Of a DNA stretch of 64,000 nucleotides, positions 9,656 to 18,861 are shown piece after piece. Position 1 is the first letter of the stretch, and every line of letters starts with the position of its first letter. The notes under the pieces were generated by a model. It searched no databases. It was not told the DNA's origin and saw only the letters and a list, made by a program, of their open reading frames with translations. Source of the stretch: Christiangramia echinicola DSM 19838 (GTDB lineage: Bacteria > Bacteroidota > Bacteroidia > Flavobacteriales > Flavobacteriaceae); assembly GCF_000423065.1 (NCBI RefSeq), contig NZ_AUHG01000012.1, positions 434,001 to 498,000 on the forward strand, given 5' to 3'. The position numbers were made by a program, and so were the translations under genes.

Positions 9656-12600
9656 TTAAAAGTTTGCATTTATTCCTATCGTAAAACTTCTGCTTCTTGG
9701 ATAGGAAGTATAATCAATACCAAATGAAGGAACTTCATCAATAGCCTTGTTTACATTCACCTCAGGGTCAAACCCATCATATGGTGTAATTACAAAAAGG
9801 TTTTGACCAGCTACATAGACACGAAGTGAATTCATCCATTCTATTGAAAAATCCTCTTCACCTTTAAAAGTATAGCCGATAGAGGCACTATTAAGCCTTA
9901 AAAAGTCACCACTTTGAAGATCTTTTGTAGATAAGAATGGACCTCCATTTGCTGGATCGGCCCCAGAATTAACTTCTACATACGTCGCATTATCCCCATT
10001 CGCAACTGCTGCTTTATAAAATAATGCCGCGTTCGTATTATCATATATCTGATGACCATAAGCTCCATTTAAGTTTGCGCTAAAGTCAAAATTTCTGAAT
10101 GTAGCATTTAATCCTATACCCAAAGTTATATCTGGGTTAGGATCTCCAACGAAATCTCTATCAGATGTTCTTCCCGGACCATCAAAGTTGGGATTTACCG
10201 TACCATCTCCATTTACATCTACGTAAGTCGGTGCTCCATTTGCATCATATCCGTTAAATAGCGGTAAATAAAAAGCGTACAGAGGTTGGTTATCATATAA
10301 TAACTGTGACTGTTGTCCTGTTAAACTTCTACCATCAACCTGACCGGTTGGAATACCAATAGGAAATTGATTACTTACATTGCTAATAACATTATCCAGG
10401 AATGCCATATTATAGGAAACATCAAATGTCCAGTCATCATTTTGAATAACATTTGCGTTAAAAGAAATTTCAAAACCTTCGTTCTCAATCTCGATATCGT
10501 CAAAATTTGTCCAGTAATTCACATCCGGAGCAGGTTGAATGGCCGGTAATCTAAATAACAAATCATTCGTAGTTCTGTTAAAATAATCCAGTGTACCAGT
10601 AAGACGGTCATTAAAAAATCCAAAATCAATACCAATACCATACTGTTCTGTAGTTTCCCATTGTAAATCTGGATTCGCAACATTAACCTGTTGAATAGCT
10701 GAACCATCATCTGTAGGACCAAATTGAGTTTGAGCAGATCCGGCAGGAAATTCCTGATTACCCGTTATACCCCAACTACCTCTAAGTTTAAGATTGGAAA
10801 ATATTGTAGGTATAAATTCTTCTTCTGAAATTCTCCACGCAGCTCCAACGGAAGGGAAATATCCATATCTGTTATTTTTACCGAATTTACTGGAACCATC
10901 AGCTCTCAAGGTTGCAGTAAAAAGATATTTACTCAACCAGTTAAAATTTGCCCTACCAAAGAAGGATTGTAATTCTGAAGATGGATTATAATATGCAAGG
11001 GATTCAGTAGGCTGGAAAGTAGCCGCATACCCTATATCCTTAATATACTTATCCTGATCTGCGATACTAAAATCTCGCGCTATTAAACTATTACCTTTGG
11101 ATTCAAAACTTTGATAGGAATATCCTACCACCGCATCAAGTTTCAGGTCTGTAGCAATAACTGAGTTATAACTTAAAGTATGTTCAAAAAGTTTATTGAA
11201 GTTATAGTTGTCTTCATATGAAGCAACCCCACGTCCAAAAATATTATTAGCATTAAATGCCGTAGAAATTGCGGTTCGTCTAGTAGATTCACTTCTGTCC
11301 AAACCTACATTAAATTTATAATCAAGGCCTTCAATAATATTTACTGTGGCAGACATATTTGCCAGAATTCTTGAAGTCTCAGTTTTATCCTCGAAATAAT
11401 CTAGAAAAGCCTGGGGGTTTCTCTGGTTATCACTTGGTTGATTAAATGATCCATCATCATTATAAAAAGGACGGGTTGGATTCCATCTTAAAGCTGATGA
11501 CATTAGATCCCCCTCTGCCGATGCATCTTCAAAAATTGCTTCTCCATCATCTTTTATGTAAGAATAAATAATATTAGATTTAAAGGTTACTACGTCTTTA
11601 AATACACGCTGAGTAATATTTATATTACCGGTATATTTTTCCTGCCCAGTACCTTTAACAATTCCTTCCTGATCCAGCAACCCTAAGGAAATTCTGAAAT
11701 TCCCTGTATCTCCTCCAGAACCATAAGAAAAATCATGCTGCTGGGTAAATGCGGTGCGTAAAATAGATCCTAGAGGATCCACTCTAGCGCCAAAATCTGA
11801 GTTAGAATTTCCAACGCTAGAGGCGATACCTGGATAGTCTTCCGCAGATATCAGGTCGTATTCATTGGATATATTACTGGTTTGAAATGATGAATTGAAA
11901 CTTATCTGAGGTTTTCCACTTCTACCTCCACGAGTAGTGATCAAAACAACTCCATTTGCTCCACGTGAACCATAAATAGCAGTTGCCGAAGCATCTTTCA
12001 AAATATCAATACTTGCAATATCACTTGAATTAATAAATGCAAGAGGGTTGGTAGAACCTCTTCTTCCCAGCCCGGTATCATTTCCCGGACTTACATTACC
12101 ACCACTTAGCGGCACACCATCTACAACTATTAAAGGATCATTTCCAGCTCGAATGGAGGATGTACCTCTAACTCTAATATTAGCCCCTGCACCTGGTTCA
12201 CCACTTGCTTGTGTAATTTGAACACCGGCGACTCTACCTTGAAGTAATTGGTCTGGGGAGGTGTTAATACCTTTATTAAATTCATCAGATTTAACAGATG
12301 ATACTGCACCTGTCGCATCTCGAACGGTCGTTTGACCATATCCAATAAGCACTACTTCTTCAAGTTCAGAAGCATCAGCTGCTAAATTAATATCAATAAT
12401 TGATCTACCCTCTAATAACACTTCCTGGGTTTCATACCCAACAAAGCTATATACTAGAGTAGCATCTGCTGGAACATTGTTGAGGGTGTAATTACCATCA
12501 AAATCTGTAGTAGTACCCGTAGAAGTTCCTTTAATTGCAACGGTAGCTCCCGGTAGCGGACCAGTTTCATCAGTAACCGTTCCTGTGACCGTTTGTTGTG

Positions 12601-12667
12601 CATTTGCCATCCCATATAAAAGGAAGATTGATGCAAACAAAAAGCCCCTGAAGATAATTTGTTTCAT
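9656..12667 (-). CDS. SusC/RagA family TonB-linked outer membrane transporter
   Basis: 1003 residues. In order: signal peptide (~1-23), a carboxypeptidase-regulatory-like domain (VTGTVTDETGPLPGATV, ~25-110), the plug with the SusC signature DPLIVVDGVPL and ASATAIYGSRGANGVVLITT near 180-245, then a long beta-barrel ending in ...TIGINANF with a terminal Phe. There is no N-terminal STN domain, so direct anti-sigma signalling is not expected. It imports substrate captured by SusD using TonB energy. The 265 bp upstream contain a striking nested palindrome, so a repressor or activator probably controls it. I found no sigma/anti-sigma pair next to it. Confidence 0.97.
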   Translation of the reverse strand: MKQIIFRGFLFASIFLLYGMANAQQTVTGTVTDETGPLPGATVAIKGTSTGTTTDFDGNYTLNNVPADATLVYSFVGYETQEVLLEGRSIIDINLAADASELEEVVLIGYGQTTVRDATGAVSSVKSDEFNKGINTSPDQLLQGRVAGVQITQASGEPGAGANIRVRGTSSIRAGNDPLIVVDGVPLSGGNVSPGNDTGLGRRGSTNPLAFINSSDIASIDILKDASATAIYGSRGANGVVLITTRGGRSGKPQISFNSSFQTSNISNEYDLISAEDYPGIASSVGNSNSDFGARVDPLGSILRTAFTQQHDFSYGSGGDTGNFRISLGLLDQEGIVKGTGQEKYTGNINITQRVFKDVVTFKSNIIYSYIKDDGEAIFEDASAEGDLMSSALRWNPTRPFYNDDGSFNQPSDNQRNPQAFLDYFEDKTETSRILANMSATVNIIEGLDYKFNVGLDRSESTRRTAISTAFNANNIFGRGVASYEDNYNFNKLFEHTLSYNSVIATDLKLDAVVGYSYQSFESKGNSLIARDFSIADQDKYIKDIGYAATFQPTESLAYYNPSSELQSFFGRANFNWLSKYLFTATLRADGSSKFGKNNRYGYFPSVGAAWRISEEEFIPTIFSNLKLRGSWGITGNQEFPAGSAQTQFGPTDDGSAIQQVNVANPDLQWETTEQYGIGIDFGFFNDRLTGTLDYFNRTTNDLLFRLPAIQPAPDVNYWTNFDDIEIENEGFEISFNANVIQNDDWTFDVSYNMAFLDNVISNVSNQFPIGIPTGQVDGRSLTGQQSQLLYDNQPLYAFYLPLFNGYDANGAPTYVDVNGDGTVNPNFDGPGRTSDRDFVGDPNPDITLGIGLNATFRNFDFSANLNGAYGHQIYDNTNAALFYKAAVANGDNATYVEVNSGADPANGGPFLSTKDLQSGDFLRLNSASIGYTFKGEEDFSIEWMNSLRVYVAGQNLFVITPYDGFDPEVNVNKAIDEVPSFGIDYTSYPRSRSFTIGINANF

Positions 12668-12780
12668 ATGTAAAAGTTTTAGTTGGAGTAATCCAGAATT
12701 ATTTCTGAACGCACTTAAATTTATATAAATTATTACTACTTAATAAGTTAAATGTGAAAAAAATTAAAATTTACACGTTG

Positions 12781-12818
12781 TTTTACATGCTAATTTGCTA
12801 AATGTTTAGCATGTAAAA
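12781..12818 (-). promoter_or_regulatory. Nested palindromic operator candidate upstream of susC
   Basis: TTTTACATGCTAA (12781-12793) and its exact reverse complement TTAGCATGTAAAA (12806-12818) flank a 12 bp spacer. A second palindrome, GCTAAA-TG-TTTAGC (12797-12810), shares the right arm, so three GCTAA half-sites are present. No T-tract follows in either direction as needed for a terminator. It lies 114 bp upstream of the susC start in an otherwise featureless 265 bp gap. Dimeric regulator binding is inferred; no regulator gene of this type is nearby. Confidence 0.55.
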
Positions 12819-12932
12819 TGAATAATTATTAATTATGCAATATATCCAGTATTCAAATTATCAACTACTCAATTCAACTATGCATTAGATAATGCTTGAA
12901 ATAATCACACGCCTTTTTATTTTAACCTTCAA

Positions 12933-13577
12933 CTATAAAGACATAGCCTTTCCCCCTCCAAACTCATCTATAGAACCACATGGAATATATTCACCAGGAA
13001 TTGGGTCGTACCACATTACATTTTCTCCTATTTCTTCGCTATTCTTCCAGGCCCAGATTCCTACACCTCTAATACTGGTTAAATAGGCAAAAGCACCGGC
13101 ATCATCATCAATTTCAACTTCAGGATCCTGATTTTGAGCATCCTGAGTTTCTGTATTTCTTTTAGCGTAAGCTTCTTTTTCAGCTGGAGTTGCCTTCAGG
13201 TATTTTTTTATAAGTTGCTCAAAGTCTTCTTCACTTCCTTCCCCCTGCTCTTTATCAAATTCTTTTTTAAATGATCTTGAAAACGCATTTGCAGAACGAA
13301 GAAACCTATCTCTTCTTTCCTCATCGGCAACCTTATCCATATAAGAATCTATAAATTGAGGAATATTTAAGTCAGTTGCTCCAGGTGTATCTGAAGTAGG
13401 AAGAATTATATTCAGAATTTTTTTTAAAGCGTATCCATGAGACGCTGTTAGAAATGCTGGTTCCCAATCATATTCAGGTTCATTCTTACAACTTTGTAAT
13501 AAACTAAGAGCAGAGGGCCCTATTACAAATATCCCGGCTCCTAATCCTATATTCTTTAATGCCTGTCTCCTTTTCAT
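12933..13577 (-). CDS. Gluconate 2-dehydrogenase subunit 3 family protein (Tat-exported partner of GMC oxidoreductase)
   Basis: 214 residues. The N-terminus has a twin-arginine signal (KRRQALKNIGLGAG), followed by a Cys in a lipobox-like LLQSC at about residue 29, so it may also be lipidated. The region YALKKILNIILPTSDTPGA fits the PF13618 family. In known dehydrogenases this small subunit pairs with the flavoprotein and carries it through the Tat pathway. The GMC gene lies 10 bp upstream and has no signal of its own, which fits a hitchhiker export model. No cytochrome c gene that could take the electrons is visible in the locus. Confidence 0.85.
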   Translation of the reverse strand: MKRRQALKNIGLGAGIFVIGPSALSLLQSCKNEPEYDWEPAFLTASHGYALKKILNIILPTSDTPGATDLNIPQFIDSYMDKVADEERRDRFLRSANAFSRSFKKEFDKEQGEGSEEDFEQLIKKYLKATPAEKEAYAKRNTETQDAQNQDPEVEIDDDAGAFAYLTSIRGVGIWAWKNSEEIGENVMWYDPIPGEYIPCGSIDEFGGGKAMSL

Positions 13578-13587
13578 AATCTATATT

Positions 13588-15291
13588 TTATGCATTAGAC
13601 TTTTTGAAGTTCTTTGAAGCATGATCTGCCGCCCTTGCTGTCATCGCCATATAGGTTAATGATGGATTCTGACAACCAGCAGAAGTCATAAAGGCGCCAT
13701 CTGTTACATATACATTAGAAACTCCATGCACCTGGTTATTTCCGTTTAAAACGGAAGTTTTTGGATCTCGTCCCATTCTGGCCATTCCCATTTCATGAAT
13801 ACCAAGACCGGGGGCTCCAATATCGTCGTATCCTTCTACGTCCTTAAAACCTGCTTTTTCCAACATTTCTACGGCCTGGGAAACCATGTCTTCACGCATT
13901 TTAAGTTCATTTTCTTTGAATTCGGCATCGAAAGTAACCGTTGGAAGATCCCATTCATCAAGTTTATTATAATCCAGGGTCATTTTATTTTCATGGTATG
14001 GTAAAGTTTCACCAAATCCCATAAGTCCCATATTCCATCCTCCCGGTTCTACAATAGCTTTTTTAAGTTCTTCTCCGTAGGCAGCTTCTGCAATGTTATC
14101 AGACCAGTTTGTTCTACTTGCACCACCCTGGTATCCATACCCTCTAATAAAACCTAGGTTCTCATCGTTACCATTTAGATTTCGAAATCTGGGTAAGTAA
14201 ATACCATTCGGTTTTCGTCCTTTATAATATTTATCGTCAAAACCATCATAATTTCCAGATGCACCAGCTTTAAAATGATGATCCATTACGTTATGGCCAA
14301 GCTCACCAGAATCGTTCCCCATTCCGTCAGGGAATCTATCAGATTTTGATTGCATCAAAATACTTGCAGAAGCTACGGCAGAAGCACAAAGAAAAATAAC
14401 TTTAGCCTTGAACTCCATCGTCTCTTTCGTATTGGCATCTATCACTTTAACTCCTGTAGCTTTTTTAGTTTCAGGATCATACATCACCTGGCTAACTACA
14501 GAGTTAGGTCTCAAGGTCATATTACCCGTTCTTTCTGCAGCTGGTAAAGTAGAGGAATTACTACTAAAATACCCTCCATAAGGACAACCCCTTATACATC
14601 TGTTTCTATACTGGCATTTAGACCTGCCTTCAAATTTTTTATCACCGGTGATGTGAGCCACCCTTCCTGAGGTCATAACTCTACCATCAAAGTTTTCAGC
14701 TATACTCTCTCTGAAATAATCCTCCACACAGTTAAGGTCCATTGGTGGTAAAAACTGACCATCTGGCAACTGACTTAACCCAAGTTTTTCTCCACAAACA
14801 CCTATATAAGATTCAACATGATCATACCATGGAGCAATATCTTTATATCTAATAGGCCAGTCTATACCAAAACCATCTTTCTTATTGGCCTCGAAATCCA
14901 TATCACTTAACCGATAACTATGGCGACCCCACATGATAGACCTACCACCTACGTGATAACCACGCATCCAGTCAAAACGTTTTACCTCATTATAAGGATG
15001 CTTAATATCATCTACAAACCAGTGCTTACTAGGTTCTGCAACAGTATACCCGGTTCTGGCCTGTTTCAACTGTCTTTTTTTTTCTTCTCTGGGAACCTGT
15101 CCTTTGAACTTATAATCCCATGGATCATCGTTCATCGTAGGATAATCCTTAACATGTTCAACCATTCGTCCTCTTTCCAAAACAAGCGTTTTGAAGCCTT
15201 TTTCACAAAGTTCCTTGGCAGCCCAGCCACCACTGATACCTGTGCCTACAACTATAGCGTCATAATTGTCATTTTCATAATATTTACTCAC
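13588..15291 (-). CDS. GMC family FAD-dependent oxidoreductase, probable sugar/glycoside dehydrogenase
   Basis: I place the start at GTG 15291 (V-SKYYENDNYDAIVVG), giving 567 residues, the usual family length; the open frame continues upstream only as non-homologous sequence. FAD-binding GTGISGGWAAKEL lies at ~15-30, HVGGRSIMWGR near 115, a cysteine-rich CQYRNRCIRGCPYGG near 228-242, and the catalytic end has HEMGMARMG near 500 and CQNPSLT near 541. The subgroup is that of gluconate/sorbitol/glucoside-3-dehydrogenases. With the subunit-3 gene beside it, the enzyme probably acts in the periplasm. A 3-dehydrogenase role is inferred from the divergent keto-sugar genes, not proven by sequence. 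Confidence 0.87.
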   Translation of the reverse strand: MSKYYENDNYDAIVVGTGISGGWAAKELCEKGFKTLVLERGRMVEHVKDYPTMNDDPWDYKFKGQVPREEKKRQLKQARTGYTVAEPSKHWFVDDIKHPYNEVKRFDWMRGYHVGGRSIMWGRHSYRLSDMDFEANKKDGFGIDWPIRYKDIAPWYDHVESYIGVCGEKLGLSQLPDGQFLPPMDLNCVEDYFRESIAENFDGRVMTSGRVAHITGDKKFEGRSKCQYRNRCIRGCPYGGYFSSNSSTLPAAERTGNMTLRPNSVVSQVMYDPETKKATGVKVIDANTKETMEFKAKVIFLCASAVASASILMQSKSDRFPDGMGNDSGELGHNVMDHHFKAGASGNYDGFDDKYYKGRKPNGIYLPRFRNLNGNDENLGFIRGYGYQGGASRTNWSDNIAEAAYGEELKKAIVEPGGWNMGLMGFGETLPYHENKMTLDYNKLDEWDLPTVTFDAEFKENELKMREDMVSQAVEMLEKAGFKDVEGYDDIGAPGLGIHEMGMARMGRDPKTSVLNGNNQVHGVSNVYVTDGAFMTSAGCQNPSLTYMAMTARAADHASKNFKKSNA

Positions 15292-15332
15292 AATTATTTG
15301 TTTTTTTGATGAAGAATCCGTTCGAAGTATAT

Positions 15333-15340
15333 CAAATATA
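15333..15340 (-). promoter_or_regulatory. Candidate -7 box for the GMC/subunit-3 genes
   Basis: On the minus strand the sequence reads TATATTTG, an exact TAnnTTTG match, 42 bp upstream of the GTG start at 15291. No clear TTTG -33 element is present, so support is moderate. Confidence 0.4.
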
Positions 15341-15354
15341 TAAATTAATAGGTA

Positions 15355-15362
15355 TAATTTTG
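15355..15362 (+). promoter_or_regulatory. Candidate -7 box for the divergent sugar operon
   Basis: TAATTTTG matches TAnnTTTG on the plus strand, 78 bp upstream of the ATG at 15440. It is separated by only 14 bp from the opposing box at 15333-15340, so the two divergent promoters would be close to back-to-back and could be coregulated. No obvious -33 TTTG. Confidence 0.4.
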
Positions 15363-15439
15363 CATCTTTAAAAAAAAGCCTACATTTATTTTTCATTTTG
15401 AAAATATAAGTAATGCCTTCAATAACACCCAGATAGACA

Positions 15440-16438
15440 ATGACTCTCAAGCCGCTCAAAAATCTTCTAATTATCATAATCAGTTCTTTAATCGTAAGTT
15501 TTGTTTCGTGTAAACAAAAAGCTGATAACAACCAATTAAATCCTGAAAAAGCGACTTCAGAAAATTCACAAGATTCTCTTTTTTTCAAACTATCTCTGGC
15601 AGAATGGTCTTTACATACACAAATTGAAGAAGGAGAATTGAATCCTATGGATTTTGCAGAAAAAGCAAGTGAACTGGGATTTGAAGGCATAGAGTATGTT
15701 ACCAGTTTTTATGCAGATAGCATTAAAAAAGCTGAAGATCCTGAAGCCAGAATGCAGGCGATGCTTAAAAAACTCAAATCAAGTAGTGAGAAATTTGGCG
15801 TTACAAACGTATTACTGATGATTGATGGAGAAGGTGATCTTGCGGTATCAGATTCTATAGAGCGAAATAAGGCGGTAGAAAATCACAAAAAATGGGTAGA
15901 TGCTGCTAATTATCTTGGATGTCATTCCATAAGAGTAAATCTTTTTGGCAGTAATGATCCTGAAGAATGGAAAGCTAATTCGGCAGATGCTCTTGCAAAA
16001 CTCTCGAAATATGCTGCCGGCAGGAATGTGAATGTTCTGGTAGAAAATCACGGATATTTATCTTCCAATGCCGACCTATTGGTAGAGGTGATGAAAATGG
16101 TAAATATGGAAAATTGCGGGACTTTACCAGATTTCGGGAATTTCTGCCTGCAAAGAAAAGGTGGAGAAAGATGGGATGCGTCTTGCATTGAAGAATATCC
16201 TCGATATGAAGGAGTTAAAAAAATGATGCCTTACGCCAAAGCGGTTAGCGCAAAATCCTATACGTTTAATGATAATGGCGAGGAAGAGACTATAAATTAT
16301 AAGAAAATGTTGAATATAATTAAGGATGGCGGATATAATGGTTTTATAGGAGTGGAATTCGAAGGAACAGATATATCTCCTGAAGAAGGAATTCTGAAAA
16401 CTAAAAATCTGCTTCTTGAAGCGGGGAAAACATTATAA
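15440..16438 (+). CDS. Exported sugar phosphate isomerase/epimerase-like (AP endonuclease 2 fold) lipoprotein
   Basis: 332 residues with lipoprotein signal ending FVSC near residue 24, so a periplasmic or outer membrane location rather than the cytosol. The body is a TIM barrel of the xylose isomerase-like family: FKLSLAEWSLH, LGFEGIEYV, VLVENHGYLSSN, LPDFGNFC, and GFIGVEFEG supply the usual Glu, Asp and Glu metal ligands. Family members isomerise, epimerise or hydrate sugars; some act as 3-keto-2-hydroxyglucal hydratases in DUF1080-linked clusters. It is the first gene of the plus-strand operon and is followed by the permease after 17 bp. Substrate is inferred from context only. Confidence 0.82.
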   Translation: MTLKPLKNLLIIIISSLIVSFVSCKQKADNNQLNPEKATSENSQDSLFFKLSLAEWSLHTQIEEGELNPMDFAEKASELGFEGIEYVTSFYADSIKKAEDPEARMQAMLKKLKSSSEKFGVTNVLLMIDGEGDLAVSDSIERNKAVENHKKWVDAANYLGCHSIRVNLFGSNDPEEWKANSADALAKLSKYAAGRNVNVLVENHGYLSSNADLLVEVMKMVNMENCGTLPDFGNFCLQRKGGERWDASCIEEYPRYEGVKKMMPYAKAVSAKSYTFNDNGEEETINYKKMLNIIKDGGYNGFIGVEFEGTDISPEEGILKTKNLLLEAGKTL

Positions 16439-16455
16439 AACCCAATTTCTCAGTT

Positions 16456-17694
16456 ATGAATAAACTAATAAGATTTCAACTTTCCCTGATGATGTTCCTC
16501 GAATTCTTTATATGGGGAGGCTGGTTCGTTACCCTGGGAACATTTCTTGGTTACAATCTTAATGCTACAGATGTACAAATTTCAACTGCATTCTCTACAC
16601 AGTCCTGGGGAGCAATTATCGCTCCTTTTATTATTGGGCTAATTGCCGACCGCTTTTTTAATGCGGAAAGGATTCTTGGTATCTTACATATAATAGGCGC
16701 TATTCTGCTTTATTTAATGTACATAAGCACAGATTTTGCTGAATTCTACCCACTCGTGCTGGGTTATATGATCGCTTATATGCCAACATTAGCTTTAGTG
16801 AATTCGGTTAGTTTTAACCAAATGAAAGACCCGGCCAAGGAATTTTCTTATATCAGGGTTTTTGGAACGATAGGATGGATCGTGGCGGGATTAGTAATTA
16901 GCTATTTATTCTACTGGGATGCTCCGGAAGCAAGACAGGACGGGATGTTGAAATATACCTTTCTAATGGTAAGTATTGCCTCTGCTTTTCTTGGGTTATT
17001 CAGTTTTACATTGCCTGAAACACCTCCTACAGCCGACAGGTCTAAAAAGGTTAGTATCGTTGAGACACTAGGTCTAGATGCGCTGAGCCTACTGAAGGAT
17101 CGAAATTTCTTAATTTTCTTCGTTGCATCTGTGCTCATATGTATTCCACTAGCTTTTTATTACCAGAATACAAATCCATTCTTATCTGAAATTGGAGTTG
17201 AAAATCCAACCGGCCTTATGACCTTAGGCCAGGTTTCTGAAGTATTATTCATGCTGCTTCTTCCCTTCTTCTTTAAAAAGTTTGGCTTTAAAATGACTAT
17301 TATCGCCGGGATGCTGGCTTGGACGCTTCGATATATATTATTTGCCTATGGAGATTCTGGAGAGCTGATTTTTATGCTCCTTACAGGTATAGCATTACAC
17401 GGAATCTGTTATGACTTTTTCTTTGTATCTGGACAGATCTATACTGATTTTAAAGCTGGTTCAAAATTTAAAAGTTCAGCCCAAGGACTTATCACTCTGG
17501 CAACCTATGGCGTGGGAATGCTCATTGGTTTTTACGTTGCTGGACTTATCACCAATGCATATTTAACCGGAGAAAAAATGCACGATTGGGAAACGATCTG
17601 GATCTATCCTGCAGGATTTGCATTTGGAGTAATGCTACTTTTTGCCTTATTTTTTAAAAATGAAAAGATCGATAAAAAGGATATTGAAATATAA
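16456..17694 (+). CDS. MFS permease, nucleoside:H+ symporter-like
   Basis: 412 residues with about twelve hydrophobic segments, starting FQLSLMMFLEFFIWGGWFVTLG, a hallmark of the Nuc_H_symport group. The central loop PETPPTADRSKKVSIVETLG separates the two halves. Characterised members move nucleosides, but Bacteroidetes copies commonly sit in sugar or polyol clusters. Here it lies between an exported isomerase-like lipoprotein and a cytosolic oxidoreductase, so it probably brings the processed sugar across the inner membrane. Gaps of 17 and 14 bp to its neighbours support one operon. Confidence 0.85.
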   Translation: MNKLIRFQLSLMMFLEFFIWGGWFVTLGTFLGYNLNATDVQISTAFSTQSWGAIIAPFIIGLIADRFFNAERILGILHIIGAILLYLMYISTDFAEFYPLVLGYMIAYMPTLALVNSVSFNQMKDPAKEFSYIRVFGTIGWIVAGLVISYLFYWDAPEARQDGMLKYTFLMVSIASAFLGLFSFTLPETPPTADRSKKVSIVETLGLDALSLLKDRNFLIFFVASVLICIPLAFYYQNTNPFLSEIGVENPTGLMTLGQVSEVLFMLLLPFFFKKFGFKMTIIAGMLAWTLRYILFAYGDSGELIFMLLTGIALHGICYDFFFVSGQIYTDFKAGSKFKSSAQGLITLATYGVGMLIGFYVAGLITNAYLTGEKMHDWETIWIYPAGFAFGVMLLFALFFKNEKIDKKDIEI

Positions 17695-17708
17695 ATGTGA
17701 ATTGAATT

Positions 17709-18845
17709 ATGGCTAAGATCAGACTAGGAATATTAGGCGGAGGAGAAGATTCCTTAATTGGAATATTACACAGGGTTGCGGCAAACATGTTTGACCAGTT
17801 CGAGATTACAGGAGGAGTTTTTGACGTTAAACATGAGAAAAGTCTGCAATTTGGTGAAAAACTTCAATTAGATAAATCAAGGGTTTATAAAGATCTGGAT
17901 CATTTAATTGAAACAGAGAAACAACTACCCGAGGATAAACGAATTCAAGCTGTTTCTATACTAACGCCCAATTTTCTACATTTTCCCATGGCAAAAAAGT
18001 TACTGGAAAATGGCTTCAACGTGATCTGCGAAAAACCTCTTACCACCACCTATGAAGAGGCCAAAATACTAAATGAACTTCAGCAAAGATCTAATGTAAT
18101 TTTCGCGGTTACCTATACTTATACGGGATATCCCATGATAAGGCAAATGAAGACAATGATCGCGAATGGAGATATTGGAAAGATTCAAAAAGTAGATGTT
18201 CAATATTACCAGGGATGGATCAATCCATTGATTCATGACAAGGAAAAAAGATCTGCGACCTGGCGATTAGATCCTGAAAAATCTGGAATTAGCTGTTGCA
18301 TTGGAGATATAGGAACCCACGCTTTCAATATGGCGGAATTTGTCACGGGTATGACAGTAGAAAACATCCTGGCAGATCTTAATTATCTATATGAAGACAA
18401 CCCTATGGATATTGACGGTACCGTTCTTCTAAGATTTCAGGATAACATTAAAGGAGTACTTAGAGCCAGCCAGATCGCTACCGGGGAAGAAAACAATTTC
18501 ACTGTTCAGATCTATGGAGATAAAGGCGGACTAAAATGGGAACAGGAAAATCCTAATCACCTTTATTTACTAAAAGAAGACCAGCCATTACAGGTTATTA
18601 AACCAGGTCATGGCTTTCTAAGCGAATTCTCTTTAGAAGGCACTAAACTACCGCCGGGCCACCCAGAAGGAATTTTTGATTCTATGGGTAACATATACTA
18701 CGGTGTGGCAATGGCTATTAGAGATAAATCAAAATTCGAAGGAGCTTATCCCAAGCTCAATGATGGTTTACGCGGAATGAATTTTATTGAAAAAACTGTT
18801 TCCTCACACAAAAAGGGGAATGTTTGGATAGAAATGAAAGACTAA
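17709..18845 (+). CDS. Gfo/Idh/MocA family NAD(P)-dependent oxidoreductase
   Basis: 378 residues. The N-terminal Rossmann motif is GILGGGEDSLIG, followed by VSILTPNFLHFPMA and the diagnostic EKP (NVICEKPLTT, near residue 105). The C-terminal GFO_IDH_MocA domain contains SGISCCIGDIGTHAFN with the probable catalytic Asp/His pair. These enzymes reduce or oxidise sugars and inositols; in keto-glycoside clusters a member of the family reduces 3-keto-glucose. It lacks a signal peptide, so it is cytosolic. It lies 14 bp after the permease and 16 bp before the second isomerase-like gene. Confidence 0.9.
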   Translation: MAKIRLGILGGGEDSLIGILHRVAANMFDQFEITGGVFDVKHEKSLQFGEKLQLDKSRVYKDLDHLIETEKQLPEDKRIQAVSILTPNFLHFPMAKKLLENGFNVICEKPLTTTYEEAKILNELQQRSNVIFAVTYTYTGYPMIRQMKTMIANGDIGKIQKVDVQYYQGWINPLIHDKEKRSATWRLDPEKSGISCCIGDIGTHAFNMAEFVTGMTVENILADLNYLYEDNPMDIDGTVLLRFQDNIKGVLRASQIATGEENNFTVQIYGDKGGLKWEQENPNHLYLLKEDQPLQVIKPGHGFLSEFSLEGTKLPPGHPEGIFDSMGNIYYGVAMAIRDKSKFEGAYPKLNDGLRGMNFIEKTVSSHKKGNVWIEMKD

Positions 18846-18861
18846 TATAAAATATTAGAAA

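Noticed and set aside
14920-15309. A 129-codon plus-strand frame opposite the GMC oxidoreductase
   Set aside because: Antisense to the conserved FAD-binding region; no recognisable domain, no own promoter.
15292-15690. An N-terminal extension of the GMC gene up to 15690
   Set aside because: It would overlap the start of the divergent sugar operon, covers the divergent promoter boxes and adds 133 residues unlike any GMC protein. GTG 15291 gives the family length.
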